64,000 bases of DNA, taken from NCBI GenBank assembly GCA_025463135.1, contig JAOAPY010000032.1:1-64000 (forward strand), read 5' to 3'. The notes below the pieces were generated by a model. It saw only the letters and a list, made by a program, of their open reading frames with translations, did not search any database and had not been told where the DNA came from. Every line of letters begins with the position of its first letter. Positions within the stretch are counted from its first letter, which is position 1. Below, piece after piece: positions 45,798 through 53,301 of the stretch. This DNA is from Acidobacteriota bacterium. GTDB lineage: Bacteria > Acidobacteriota > Blastocatellia > Pyrinomonadales > Pyrinomonadaceae. The translations under genes were made by a program, and so were the position numbers.

Positions 45798-47213
45798 ATG
45801 AGCACAGTCATCGATGGCATGTTATCCGCACCGGCGGCAAGCGAGCAGGAACTGATGGAACTGGAGAGCAAGTACTGCTCGTGGGGGGATACAGTTCACT
45901 ATCTCGAGCCTCCGAAATTCTTCGAGCGCGCCGAAGGCCATTACCTCTATGACCGCGAAGGCATACCCTATATGGATTTGCAGATGTGGTATTCGGCGTC
46001 CAGCTTCGGCTATGGCAACCCGCGCCTGAATGAGGCGCTCAAGAACCAGATAGATAAATTGCCGCAACTTGCGTGTCAGTATTTACATTCGGAAAAGGTT
46101 GAGTTGGCTGCGGCAATTGGGCGACTGAACGAATCCAGGTTTGGCCAGGCAGGGCGAGTGCATTTCAATGTTGGCGGCGCCCAGGCGATTGAAGATTCTC
46201 TAAAGATTGTTCGCAACTCCACCGGGAAGAATCTGGTCTTTGCGTTCATGGGCGGCTACCACGGACGCACCCTGGGAGCTTCGGCGATTACGTCGAGCTA
46301 CCGCTATCGTCGTCGCTTCGGTCACTTTTCCGATCGCGCCCACTTTGTCCCTTTCCCCTATTGCTTCCGCTGCCCCTACGGAAAAAAACCAGAGGATTGC
46401 GAACTCTACTGTGTCGATCAATTCGCCAGGAATTTCGAGACGGAATACAACTCTTTCTGGGACGCGAAGGCAGGCGAATCGGAGTTCGGAGCCTTTTATG
46501 CGGAAGCGATACAGGCGACGGGTGGGTATGTCATCCCTCCTGCTGGATATTTTCCAGCGCTCAAAAAGGTGCTGGACGAGCGCAATATTCTGCTGGTTGA
46601 TGACGAGATTCAGATGGGCTTCTACCGTGCCGGAAAGTTTTGGGCCATCGAGAACTTTAACGTGGAGCCCGACATCATTGTTTTTGGAAAAGCTTTGACC
46701 AATGGGTTGAACCCGCTCTCCGGTCTTTGGGCGCGTGAAGGATTGATCTCGCCAGACGTATTTCCTCCCGGATCGACGCATTCGACCTTCTCTGCAAATC
46801 CGTTAGGCACCGCTGTCGGTTTGGAAGCGGTGCGCATGATGGAAGAAGAGAACTATGAAGAGATTACCCGTCGTAAGGGTGCTTATTTTCTGACACAGAT
46901 CAGAGAACTCCAGCGACGCTATCCGAAAGTAATCGGGGACACCGACGGTATTGGCATGGCTCTACGCATCGAGATTTGCCAGGAGGATGGATACGAACCG
47001 GACCGCGAATTAACCGAACGCATCTTCGTTGAAGGCATGAAGGGAGATCTCGACGCGCGCGGACGCAAGACGGGCCTGGTCCTCGATATCGGCGGTTACT
47101 ACAAAAATGTGTTTACCCTGGCGCCCTGCTTCGATATGTCTGAGGAGGAAATCGACCTTGCTGTCGAGCTTATTGAGCAACTCATCAGGCGTTGTGCGCC
47201 GGAGAGGATATGA
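45798..47213 (+). CDS. Class III PLP aminotransferase (GabT/ArgD-like)
   Basis: The 471-residue PLP enzyme has FMGGYHGRTLGASAIT (cofactor-phosphate region) and LLVDDEIQMGF with the cofactor-contacting aspartate. The Schiff-base lysine is residue 298 in FGKALTNG. Class III enzymes transaminate omega-amino groups, glutamate-semialdehyde-type substrates or aldehyde groups on sugars. An unusual cysteine cluster (PYCFRCPYGKKPEDCELYC, near residues 190-208) could bind a metal or be structural; a similar insertion exists in some family members. It has an aggggacg ribosome site. Confidence 0.93.
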   Translation: MSTVIDGMLSAPAASEQELMELESKYCSWGDTVHYLEPPKFFERAEGHYLYDREGIPYMDLQMWYSASSFGYGNPRLNEALKNQIDKLPQLACQYLHSEKVELAAAIGRLNESRFGQAGRVHFNVGGAQAIEDSLKIVRNSTGKNLVFAFMGGYHGRTLGASAITSSYRYRRRFGHFSDRAHFVPFPYCFRCPYGKKPEDCELYCVDQFARNFETEYNSFWDAKAGESEFGAFYAEAIQATGGYVIPPAGYFPALKKVLDERNILLVDDEIQMGFYRAGKFWAIENFNVEPDIIVFGKALTNGLNPLSGLWAREGLISPDVFPPGSTHSTFSANPLGTAVGLEAVRMMEEENYEEITRRKGAYFLTQIRELQRRYPKVIGDTDGIGMALRIEICQEDGYEPDRELTERIFVEGMKGDLDARGRKTGLVLDIGGYYKNVFTLAPCFDMSEEEIDLAVELIEQLIRRCAPERI

Positions 47214-47285
47214 GAGCAAGAATCAAGGATGAACTGCCGGGATTACGTTGTCGTTTTCGAAATCAACGATGAATATCCTTAAGAA

Positions 47286-48629
47286 ATGTTGACGAATATC
47301 ATCGAGCAGATTGAGCGCATAGTGCTGCATATGGAACCGCGTCACTCTGTGCGATTCCTGAATGTATCGCCGCCGTGGGCCATCGAAGCGATGCAGCGTG
47401 CGCGCTTTCGCAGGACACTGCGGCTTGTGGCGGAGCGATCCAGGTTTTACCGAGAGCAGTTTCGCCGGCGTGACATCGATGTGCGTCGCATCGAACATCC
47501 ATCGGAACTGGGTGACTTCTACACGACCGGCGAAGACTTGCGCGAGCATGGCGCTGAGGCTTTTCTCACTGGCCGGGCGGATACGGCTTTTGAAACTACA
47601 GGAACGACCTCTCCTGTTCCCAAACGAGTTTTCTTTTCCCAACGCGAGCTCAGCGATATGGGCCGCCTTTCCGCGATCGGTCTTTATCATTTGGGGATTC
47701 GTTCCGACGATCGCGTTTTGAGTGCTTACGATTGTTCGTTCTGGGTCTCGCCGGCGGTCCTGCGGATGGGTTTGCGGTATCTAAAGTGCTTTCATGTGGA
47801 AGCGGGCAAGATCGCGCCGCAGGACTTTTACCAGCGGGCCCGCGAGTATAAGCCGAATGTGATTTTCGGTGAACCTTCATGGCTCGTGCGACTGGCGGAG
47901 TTGGCCCGCGAAGGTGGCGCCTGGCCAGTCAAGCTTCTCTTTGGCGGCGGCGAAAATATCACCGAAGAAGCGCGCCGGATCGTTGAGAGCGTGTGGGGCG
48001 CGCCGCTTTATCTCAGCTATGGTCAAACTGAATCGTTCGGCACGCTTGGCGCGGAGTGTAAACGCAAAGATGGTTATCACCGCAACGATCTCTTTTTCTT
48101 CTTTGAGACGCCGGAGACGGATGTTGGAGGTTATAGCGAGCTTGTCTATACGACACTCGTGCGGGATGTAATGCCACTGATCCGTTATCGATCAACCGAC
48201 TTGACCCGATTGATCGACGAGCCGTGCGCCTGCGGTCTGTTTGCTAAACGCATCGCAAAGGTCCGCTCGCGCACCGATGAGATGGTTGTGTGCGGTATGG
48301 GCAACGTTGGCCCGTGGGTATTCGAGGAAGTCTTGCGCAATGTGAATGGCCACGGCGCCGAATGGCAAGCGGTGATCAAGCATGATGGAAGGCGAGACGT
48401 TATCGAGTTATGTGTTGAGTTGGCGCCCTCTCATCATCAGGGGGATGTGGAGCGAGTTGTGCTCGACAACCTGCGCAAGGGTTTCAAGGATTTTTGGAAG
48501 AATTATGAAATGAAGCTTTATGAGTTTCATGTTGTTCCGTGCGAGCCGGGTAGCTTGCGTAATGGCAGGAAGTTGAAACGTGTGGTGGACCAAAGACAAA
48601 TGGCCGCGCTTACCGTCATTCAGGAGTAA
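47286..48629 (+). CDS. CapK/PaaK-like adenylate-forming enzyme
   Basis: The 447-residue protein is related to phenylacetate-CoA ligase and capsule protein CapK. The phosphate-binding loop is ETTGTTSPVPKRV, followed by IFGEPSWLVRLAE, LFGGGENITEEARRIVE and the Y-G-x-T/S-E-like YLSYGQTESFG. A YRSTDLTRLI segment and a CACG pair follow, and a C-terminal lid ends in RNGRKLKRVVD. It should activate a carboxylic acid as an acyl-adenylate, to be joined to CoA or directly to an amine. In this gene run the amine could be the amino sugar made by the two aminotransferases. Confidence 0.88.
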   Translation: MLTNIIEQIERIVLHMEPRHSVRFLNVSPPWAIEAMQRARFRRTLRLVAERSRFYREQFRRRDIDVRRIEHPSELGDFYTTGEDLREHGAEAFLTGRADTAFETTGTTSPVPKRVFFSQRELSDMGRLSAIGLYHLGIRSDDRVLSAYDCSFWVSPAVLRMGLRYLKCFHVEAGKIAPQDFYQRAREYKPNVIFGEPSWLVRLAELAREGGAWPVKLLFGGGENITEEARRIVESVWGAPLYLSYGQTESFGTLGAECKRKDGYHRNDLFFFFETPETDVGGYSELVYTTLVRDVMPLIRYRSTDLTRLIDEPCACGLFAKRIAKVRSRTDEMVVCGMGNVGPWVFEEVLRNVNGHGAEWQAVIKHDGRRDVIELCVELAPSHHQGDVERVVLDNLRKGFKDFWKNYEMKLYEFHVVPCEPGSLRNGRKLKRVVDQRQMAALTVIQE

Positions 48630-48632
48630 AAC

Positions 48633-48656
48633 CGTGGCACGGGCGTCCCGCCCGTG
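48633..48656. repeat. Dispersed repeat family F, copy 1
   Basis: A 24-base unit whose core is the hairpin cacgggcg-tcc-cgcccgtg. It is identical to 51645-51668. It begins four bases after the stop of the adenylate-forming enzyme. Confidence 0.85.
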
Positions 48657-48751
48657 GTTCGGTTGCGGAAGTGACGCGGGCGTTCAGCCATTTAATCCAG
48701 GTAGACAGATCGTCAAGCGGATTGTGCCCGCGAAGCAATGTCAGGTTTGCC

Positions 48752-48991
48752 ATGCTTATTCGGTCGTTTCAAATTGCATACTGGAGTGAAAACCTGCTCC
48801 TGCCCTTCATTGCGGCTGCGGTTGTGGTGCTCGCAATTTCCGGCAGGAAGCGGTTATCAAAACCCGGGGCGTATCCAATAAGGTTAGTTGCCGCCCTGTT
48901 GATTGCCATGATGGGAGCTTATATAGGTTCGCCCTGGCTGGGAACGATCATGGTCTCGGCGGCAACCGGTTTACTGTTTCGTTATTGGTAG
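48752..48991 (+). CDS. Small membrane protein of unknown function
   Basis: This 79-residue protein starts MLIRSFQIAYWSENLLLPFI and has about three hydrophobic helices (LPFIAAAVVVLAI, LVAALLIAMMGAYIG, TIMVSAATGLLF). I do not recognise the family. ATG 48752 is favoured because the frame upstream runs into repeat-related sequence. It sits between the adenylate-forming and B12 radical SAM genes on the same strand, so it is probably part of the run. Confidence 0.6.
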   Translation: MLIRSFQIAYWSENLLLPFIAAAVVVLAISGRKRLSKPGAYPIRLVAALLIAMMGAYIGSPWLGTIMVSAATGLLFRYW

Positions 48992-49048
48992 AAAAAGAAT
49001 CGCAACCGGCCGACACAGGTTGCCCGTAAACGATATGGATTTGATCTC

Positions 49049-50545
49049 ATGAACGCATTACTGGTTTATCCGGAATTTCCCGACACCTTCTGGAGCTTCC
49101 GCCACGCACTTAAGTTTATCGGCAAGAAGTCTGCTTTTCCGCCGCTGGGTCTGCTGACAATCTCGTCAATGCTGCCTAAAGAATGGAATCGCCGGCTGAT
49201 TGACATGAACGTCCGTGAGCTCAAGAGTGCGGATCTGAAATGGGCGGATGTAGTCTTTGCCAGCGCCATGTATGTTCAGAAGGAATCGCTCAAAAAAGTT
49301 ATCAGGTTATGTAAGGCTGAAGGTAAGACAGTAGTCATGGGTGGCCCGTATGCTTCGATGGGCCTCAACGACGCGATTGAGGCCGACCACGTTTTCGTTG
49401 GCGAAGTGGAGACGACATTCCCGGGTTTCTTAATTGATTTTGAGCAGGGCGTGGCGAAAGCAGTTTATCAGGCTCCCGAGCGGCCGGCGCTGGCTTTGAC
49501 GCCGATTCCTGATTTCGGGCTGGCCGAACTGGGCCAGTACAGCGACATGTCGGTCCAGTACTCGCGGGGCTGCCCCTTCAATTGTGAATTCTGCGACATC
49601 ATAGAGATTTATGGCCGCGTGCCGCGCACGAAGAGCAATCAACAGATTGTGAACGAGCTGGACGAACTCCTTCGGGTTGGCTGGCGCGGCGAGGTCTTCA
49701 TTGTAGACGACAATTTTATCGGCAATAAGAAAAACGTCAGGCTACTGATGCCGGAGTTGGCCGAGTGGTCCGCGCGCAACAAGTATCCGTTCGCCTTTAC
49801 CACGGAGGCCAGCGTGAATCTCGCTGACGATGACGAGTTGCTGGACCAGATGCGAACAGCGGGATTCAGACAGGTCTTTATCGGGATCGAGACCCCAGTC
49901 GTTGAAAGCTTGAAAGAGGCGCAGAAGGGTCAGAACACACGTCGCGATCTAATCGAGTCAATCAGGCACGTTCAGAGTTACGGCATGGAGGTGCTGGGAG
50001 GCTTCATCGTCGGCTTCGATAATGATCCTGATGATATCTTCGAGCGGCAGATAGACTTTATTCGTGAGAGCGCGATACCCGTAGCGATGGTCGGACTATT
50101 GGCGGCAATTCCCGACACGCAACTGTGGCGGCGACTGGAGCGCGAAGGGCGGCTCATGGGGGTTGAGGATCACACGGGAAGCAATACGGACTGCGTGCTC
50201 AACTTTGTGCCGAAGATGGACGCCGGTGTCTTGATCGAAGGCTATAAATCCATCATCCGAAATATCTACAGCCCGCGCGAATACTATGAGCGTTCGCTCA
50301 ACAGCCTGGGCCGGGTCATCCGTGATGATGCGCCCCGGATTGGGGCTAGTGGCACGAAGCGAGAAGACATCATCGCCTTCCTGCACATCATCTTTGCGCT
50401 CGGAGTGCGCGATAAGTCGCGCGGAGAGTTCTGGCGGTTCATGGGTCGAGTTGTTTCCGAGCATCGGGACAAGGTTGAAGATGGTTTGATGCTGGCGGCC
50501 CTCGGTTATCATTTTCGGAAACTTAGCGAAACTTTCTCCTATTAG
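49049..50545 (+). CDS. B12-binding radical SAM enzyme with DUF4070 C-terminus
   Basis: The 498-residue protein has a cobalamin-binding-type N-terminal domain (about 1-150; the usual D-x-H-x-x-G loop is not obvious). The radical SAM motif CPFNCEFC lies at about 174-181, with FIVDDNFIGNKK, IGIETPVVESLKEAQKG and GGFIVGFDNDPDDIFERQ following. A DUF4070-type C-terminal region completes it. Related enzymes include hopanoid 2-methylase HpnP and other class B methylases. Methylation of an unactivated carbon in the pathway product is a reasonable guess, but the broader family is very common and its members do many reactions. Confidence 0.9.
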   Translation: MNALLVYPEFPDTFWSFRHALKFIGKKSAFPPLGLLTISSMLPKEWNRRLIDMNVRELKSADLKWADVVFASAMYVQKESLKKVIRLCKAEGKTVVMGGPYASMGLNDAIEADHVFVGEVETTFPGFLIDFEQGVAKAVYQAPERPALALTPIPDFGLAELGQYSDMSVQYSRGCPFNCEFCDIIEIYGRVPRTKSNQQIVNELDELLRVGWRGEVFIVDDNFIGNKKNVRLLMPELAEWSARNKYPFAFTTEASVNLADDDELLDQMRTAGFRQVFIGIETPVVESLKEAQKGQNTRRDLIESIRHVQSYGMEVLGGFIVGFDNDPDDIFERQIDFIRESAIPVAMVGLLAAIPDTQLWRRLEREGRLMGVEDHTGSNTDCVLNFVPKMDAGVLIEGYKSIIRNIYSPREYYERSLNSLGRVIRDDAPRIGASGTKREDIIAFLHIIFALGVRDKSRGEFWRFMGRVVSEHRDKVEDGLMLAALGYHFRKLSETFSY

Positions 50546-50651
50546 AGCTACTCGGCCCCAACTCCTCATTAATCTAAACTAAGTCAAAGTAAAGGCTAAT
50601 AGATGGTACCTTGACTCTCTGGCGAGGCTACGCCTCAGACCGACAAGATTG

Positions 50652-50728
50652 CTTTGCGTGCTTTGCGTCTTTGCGGGAAATTCTTTCGCCATTGAAGAGC
50701 CTCCCGCAAAGACGCAAAGCACGCAAAG
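50652..50728. repeat. Long perfect hairpin of cgcaaag words
   Basis: The left arm 50652-50678 and right arm 50702-50728 are exact 27-base complements around a 23-base loop, built of repeated ctttgcg/cgcaaag words. It lies about 110 bases after the B12 radical SAM gene and may end that long transcript as well as being a dispersed repeat. Confidence 0.85.
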
Positions 50729-50775
50729 AAAGTCCCAATTGAAGGTGTACCCTCTGAGTCCATGTTTCATTTGGG

Positions 50776-50822
50776 TATAATTCGTAGTAAGACTGTTCGC
50801 ACATCCCTTAACCGTTTCTTAA
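50776..50822 (+). promoter_or_regulatory. Possible promoter -10 box and regulator direct repeat
   Basis: A perfect TATAAT (50776-50781) is followed by CTTAA (50807-50811) and CTTAA (50818-50822), spaced 11 bases start to start. OmpR-family regulators bind such helical-turn direct repeats. A good -35 box is not seen. If the -10 is used, the repeats would lie just downstream of the transcription start, a repressing position. It is about 125 bases before the response regulator gene. Confidence 0.4.
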
Positions 50823-50947
50823 TGAAGAAAGCTGAATAATGAGGCTACGGACTGACATCCTCTTCATCGCCTGCAAAAGGTGGTCGCGTCATGACGGCGG
50901 GAAGTACGAGGTCCACGGTTTCGGAAACGGGCTAATGAGAAATTGAT

Positions 50948-51640
50948 ATGAGGCTGTTACTGGTTGAAGACGACGATGGAATAGTTAACTTCCTTGAAAA
51001 AGGAATACGTGAAGCAAAGTATGCCGTGGACGTCGCCAGAGATGGCGACGACGCGCTCTATAAGGCCGCTCTCACTGAGTACGACGCCATCATTCTGGAC
51101 ATCATGATCCCGGGACCCGACGGTTTGGAGGTCTGTCGCGAACTGCGGCGATTGGGTTCGAAGGTTCCGGTGATCATGTTAACAGCGCGCGATGACCTGG
51201 AGGATCGCATCCGCGGACTGGATACAGGAGCGGACGATTACTTAACCAAACCATTTCAGGTCTCGGAACTTCTGGCCCGCCTGCGCGCACTTATGCGCAG
51301 GGGCCACGAGCTAAAACCCGCCGTGCTCACCGTCGGTGATTTACAAATAGACACCGCAGCGCAGACAGTAAGGCGTTCGGGAAGAAGCCTTGCGCTCACC
51401 GCGAGAGAATATGCGCTGCTCGAGTATTTGGCGCGAAACGCCGACCGCGTCGTCAGTCGCTCTGAACTAATGGACCATGTATGGGACGAGCGTTTTGACC
51501 CTTATTCCAATGTCGTGGATGTGCATATCAATCATCTTAGACAAAAACTTGTTCGCAACTCAGAACAACCCTTGATTCATACACGCAGAGGCGCGGGATA
51601 CATCCTTTCAACTATCGTCGCTGCGGTTGACGACGAATAA
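50948..51640 (+). CDS. OmpR/PhoB-family response regulator
   Basis: The 230-residue protein has a receiver domain (phospho-acceptor aspartate in AIILDIMIPGPDG, lysine in LTKPFQVSELLARL). A winged-helix DNA-binding domain follows (LTAREYALLEYLARNADRVV; VVDVHINHLRQKL). It resembles metal- or stress-responsive CusR/MprA-type regulators. The kinase gene follows with a repeat F copy in the gap. Two similar 11-bp direct repeats, one upstream of this gene and one upstream of the receptor gene at 53302, are candidate targets. Confidence 0.94.
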   Translation: MRLLLVEDDDGIVNFLEKGIREAKYAVDVARDGDDALYKAALTEYDAIILDIMIPGPDGLEVCRELRRLGSKVPVIMLTARDDLEDRIRGLDTGADDYLTKPFQVSELLARLRALMRRGHELKPAVLTVGDLQIDTAAQTVRRSGRSLALTAREYALLEYLARNADRVVSRSELMDHVWDERFDPYSNVVDVHINHLRQKLVRNSEQPLIHTRRGAGYILSTIVAAVDDE

Positions 51641-51644
51641 GAGG

Positions 51645-51668
51645 CGTGGCACGGGCGTCCCGCCCGTG
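51645..51668. repeat. Dispersed repeat family F, copy 2
   Basis: It is identical over 24 bases to 48633-48656 (core cacgggcg-tcc-cgcccgtg). It lies in the 64-base gap between regulator and kinase genes. If read in the kinase frame it gives a false N-terminal GTGVPPV stretch. Confidence 0.85.
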
Positions 51669-51704
51669 TGTCGGGGCGGTCCTCGTGTGAAGGCTGGAAC
51701 AGGC

Positions 51705-53144
51705 ATGCTGCAAACAATGCGGGCAAAACTCACGCTGTGGTACACGGTGGTTCTCGCTATCGTCCTCATCGCGTTTGCAGCTGCTACGTATTTCTATTTT
51801 GTTAGAGCCACTGCCCAAAGGACCGACGACGCGCTGTTGGAGTCTTCCGATCTTGTAGTCGCAAGTCTGAACTCAGAATTAGGTGAGGCGGCGGAACGAG
51901 GGAGTCAGACCATTCGTGAAGTGGTCAATGACTTTCAGTTCAGAGATCGGCAAATCATTGTCTTCGACGAGAATCATCAAATCGTGGCATCGTCCCAGCC
52001 GCCGGAGAAAAACCGAAACCCCAAAGACTGGCCGGCGCCGGAAGTGTTCGCCAAAATTCCTGGTCTCATAACTAATAACGGGCGGGCCTGCTCTACGCAA
52101 TCTGGCGGTCACGGGATCCGCTTTTGCGGAGTGGTACTGCAAAGCCCTTCCGGGACCTTTGTGATAGTCACGGCGAAATCTCTGCTTGATGAACAAGAGA
52201 CTCTGGAACAAGTGCGAACGGCGCTGGGCATAGCCATTCCGGTAGCGCTGGCCCTGGCTGGTCTGGGCGGTTTTCTGCTCGCAAAGAGAAGTCTGGCCCC
52301 GGTGGTGCAGATGGGCGATCAAGCGGCGCGAATTTCTGCGACGAACCTGCATGAGCGACTGCCAGTGAAGAGCGAACGAGATGAAGTGGGACGCCTTGCC
52401 ATTATCATTAATGATCTCTTGTCCAGGCTGAACCAATCGTTTGAGCAGCAACGTCGCTTTATGGCGGATGCATCGCACGAACTGCGGACTCCATTGTCCA
52501 GTGTACTTGGCGAAGCGGAGGTGGCTTTATCCAAAACACATAGGGACGAGATTGAGTACAGGCAAAGCCTAGATTCCGTTTACAAGGAAGGGACGAGGAT
52601 GTCGAGAATCGTGGAGGACCTGCTGAGCCTGGCCCGGGCCGACTCCGGACAACTTGCGGTAAGGCCGGTCGAGTGTTTTCTGGGAGACCTGGTTGAAGAC
52701 TGTATTCGGGCGCTCAAACATGGCGCCGAGAAACGTGAGGTGGCACTCTCGTTCACGCGGCCGGCAGTCGAGTTAGTTGTTCAGGGCGACGCGGAGCTAC
52801 TGCGCCGATTGTTCATGAACCTGTTGGACAATGCGATCAAATACACGAAGCCCGGTGGCGTCGTGACGGCCGTGCTGTACCGGCGTCAGGCGGAGTGCAT
52901 TTTCGCCGTTCAGGACACCGGTCGGGGAATTGCCGTCGAAGCGCAGGCACATATATTTGAACGCTTTTATCGCGAGGACAGAGTTCGCGGGCGAAATATT
53001 GAGTCCCAGGGAAGTGGCGCCGGGCTGGGTCTTTCGATCGCACAATGGATTGCCAATCTGCATGGCGGTCGCGTGACTCTGGAGGACTCATCTGAAAAGG
53101 GAAGTACCTTTTCTGTGCGTCTGCCAGGTTCGCTACGCGATTAA
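51705..53144 (+). CDS. Sensor histidine kinase, EnvZ/CusS type
   Basis: This 479-residue kinase has two membrane helices (about 13-35 and 165-185) around a periplasmic domain. HAMP (about 188-240), HisKA and HATPase_c follow. The phospho-accepting histidine is residue 258 in DASHELRTPLSSVLGE; LLDNAIKYTKPGG and GAGLGLSIAQW are the ATP boxes. ATG 51705 (or 51717) is chosen; the longer frame from 51627 runs through repeat F and is unlikely to be translated. It is the partner of the preceding regulator. Confidence 0.92.
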   Translation: MLQTMRAKLTLWYTVVLAIVLIAFAAATYFYFVRATAQRTDDALLESSDLVVASLNSELGEAAERGSQTIREVVNDFQFRDRQIIVFDENHQIVASSQPPEKNRNPKDWPAPEVFAKIPGLITNNGRACSTQSGGHGIRFCGVVLQSPSGTFVIVTAKSLLDEQETLEQVRTALGIAIPVALALAGLGGFLLAKRSLAPVVQMGDQAARISATNLHERLPVKSERDEVGRLAIIINDLLSRLNQSFEQQRRFMADASHELRTPLSSVLGEAEVALSKTHRDEIEYRQSLDSVYKEGTRMSRIVEDLLSLARADSGQLAVRPVECFLGDLVEDCIRALKHGAEKREVALSFTRPAVELVVQGDAELLRRLFMNLLDNAIKYTKPGGVVTAVLYRRQAECIFAVQDTGRGIAVEAQAHIFERFYREDRVRGRNIESQGSGAGLGLSIAQWIANLHGGRVTLEDSSEKGSTFSVRLPGSLRD

Positions 53145-53157
53145 TCAAACCTTAATC
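53141..53157 (+). promoter_or_regulatory. 11-bp direct repeat TTAATC, candidate regulator site
   Basis: TTAATC (53141-53146) and TTAATC (53152-53157) are exact repeats spaced 11 bases start to start, overlapping the kinase stop and lying about 145 bases before the receptor gene. The site resembles the CTTAA-N6-CTTAA pair upstream of the regulator gene. Confidence 0.4.
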
Positions 53158-53245
53158 TGCGATCTCTTATGATGGTATTTCAAGGCTTTTGTACTGCAGG
53201 CTGCCCGCAGCAGATCCCGCGCAGGCAGCATGCTACCCGGACCTT

Positions 53246-53266
53246 CGACAGGCCGGCAGCCTGTCG
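53246..53266. repeat. Short hairpin before the receptor gene
   Basis: cgacaggc-cggca-gcctgtcg forms a perfect 8-bp stem with a 5-base loop, 36 bases before the receptor start. It is of the dispersed hairpin type and could affect translation. Confidence 0.6.
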
Positions 53267-53301
53267 TACAATGAAATTACAACGTGGAGAAAGTTAAGTT
53301 G

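Noticed and set aside
49049-50545. Naming the B12 radical SAM enzyme HpnP (hopanoid 2-methylase)
   Set aside because: The family is similar, but no squalene-hopene cyclase or other hopanoid gene is in the window, and this subfamily is widespread outside hopanoid loci.
36200-50545. Reading the gene run as an aminoglycoside antibiotic cluster
   Set aside because: Two aminotransferases, a deacetylase and radical SAM genes fit superficially, but there is no 2-deoxy-scyllo-inosose synthase or resistance gene, and the glycosyltransferases are of the lipid type.
51627-51704. Extended N-terminus of the sensor kinase
   Set aside because: The extra residues are encoded by dispersed repeat F; a normal membrane-kinase start occurs at 51705.
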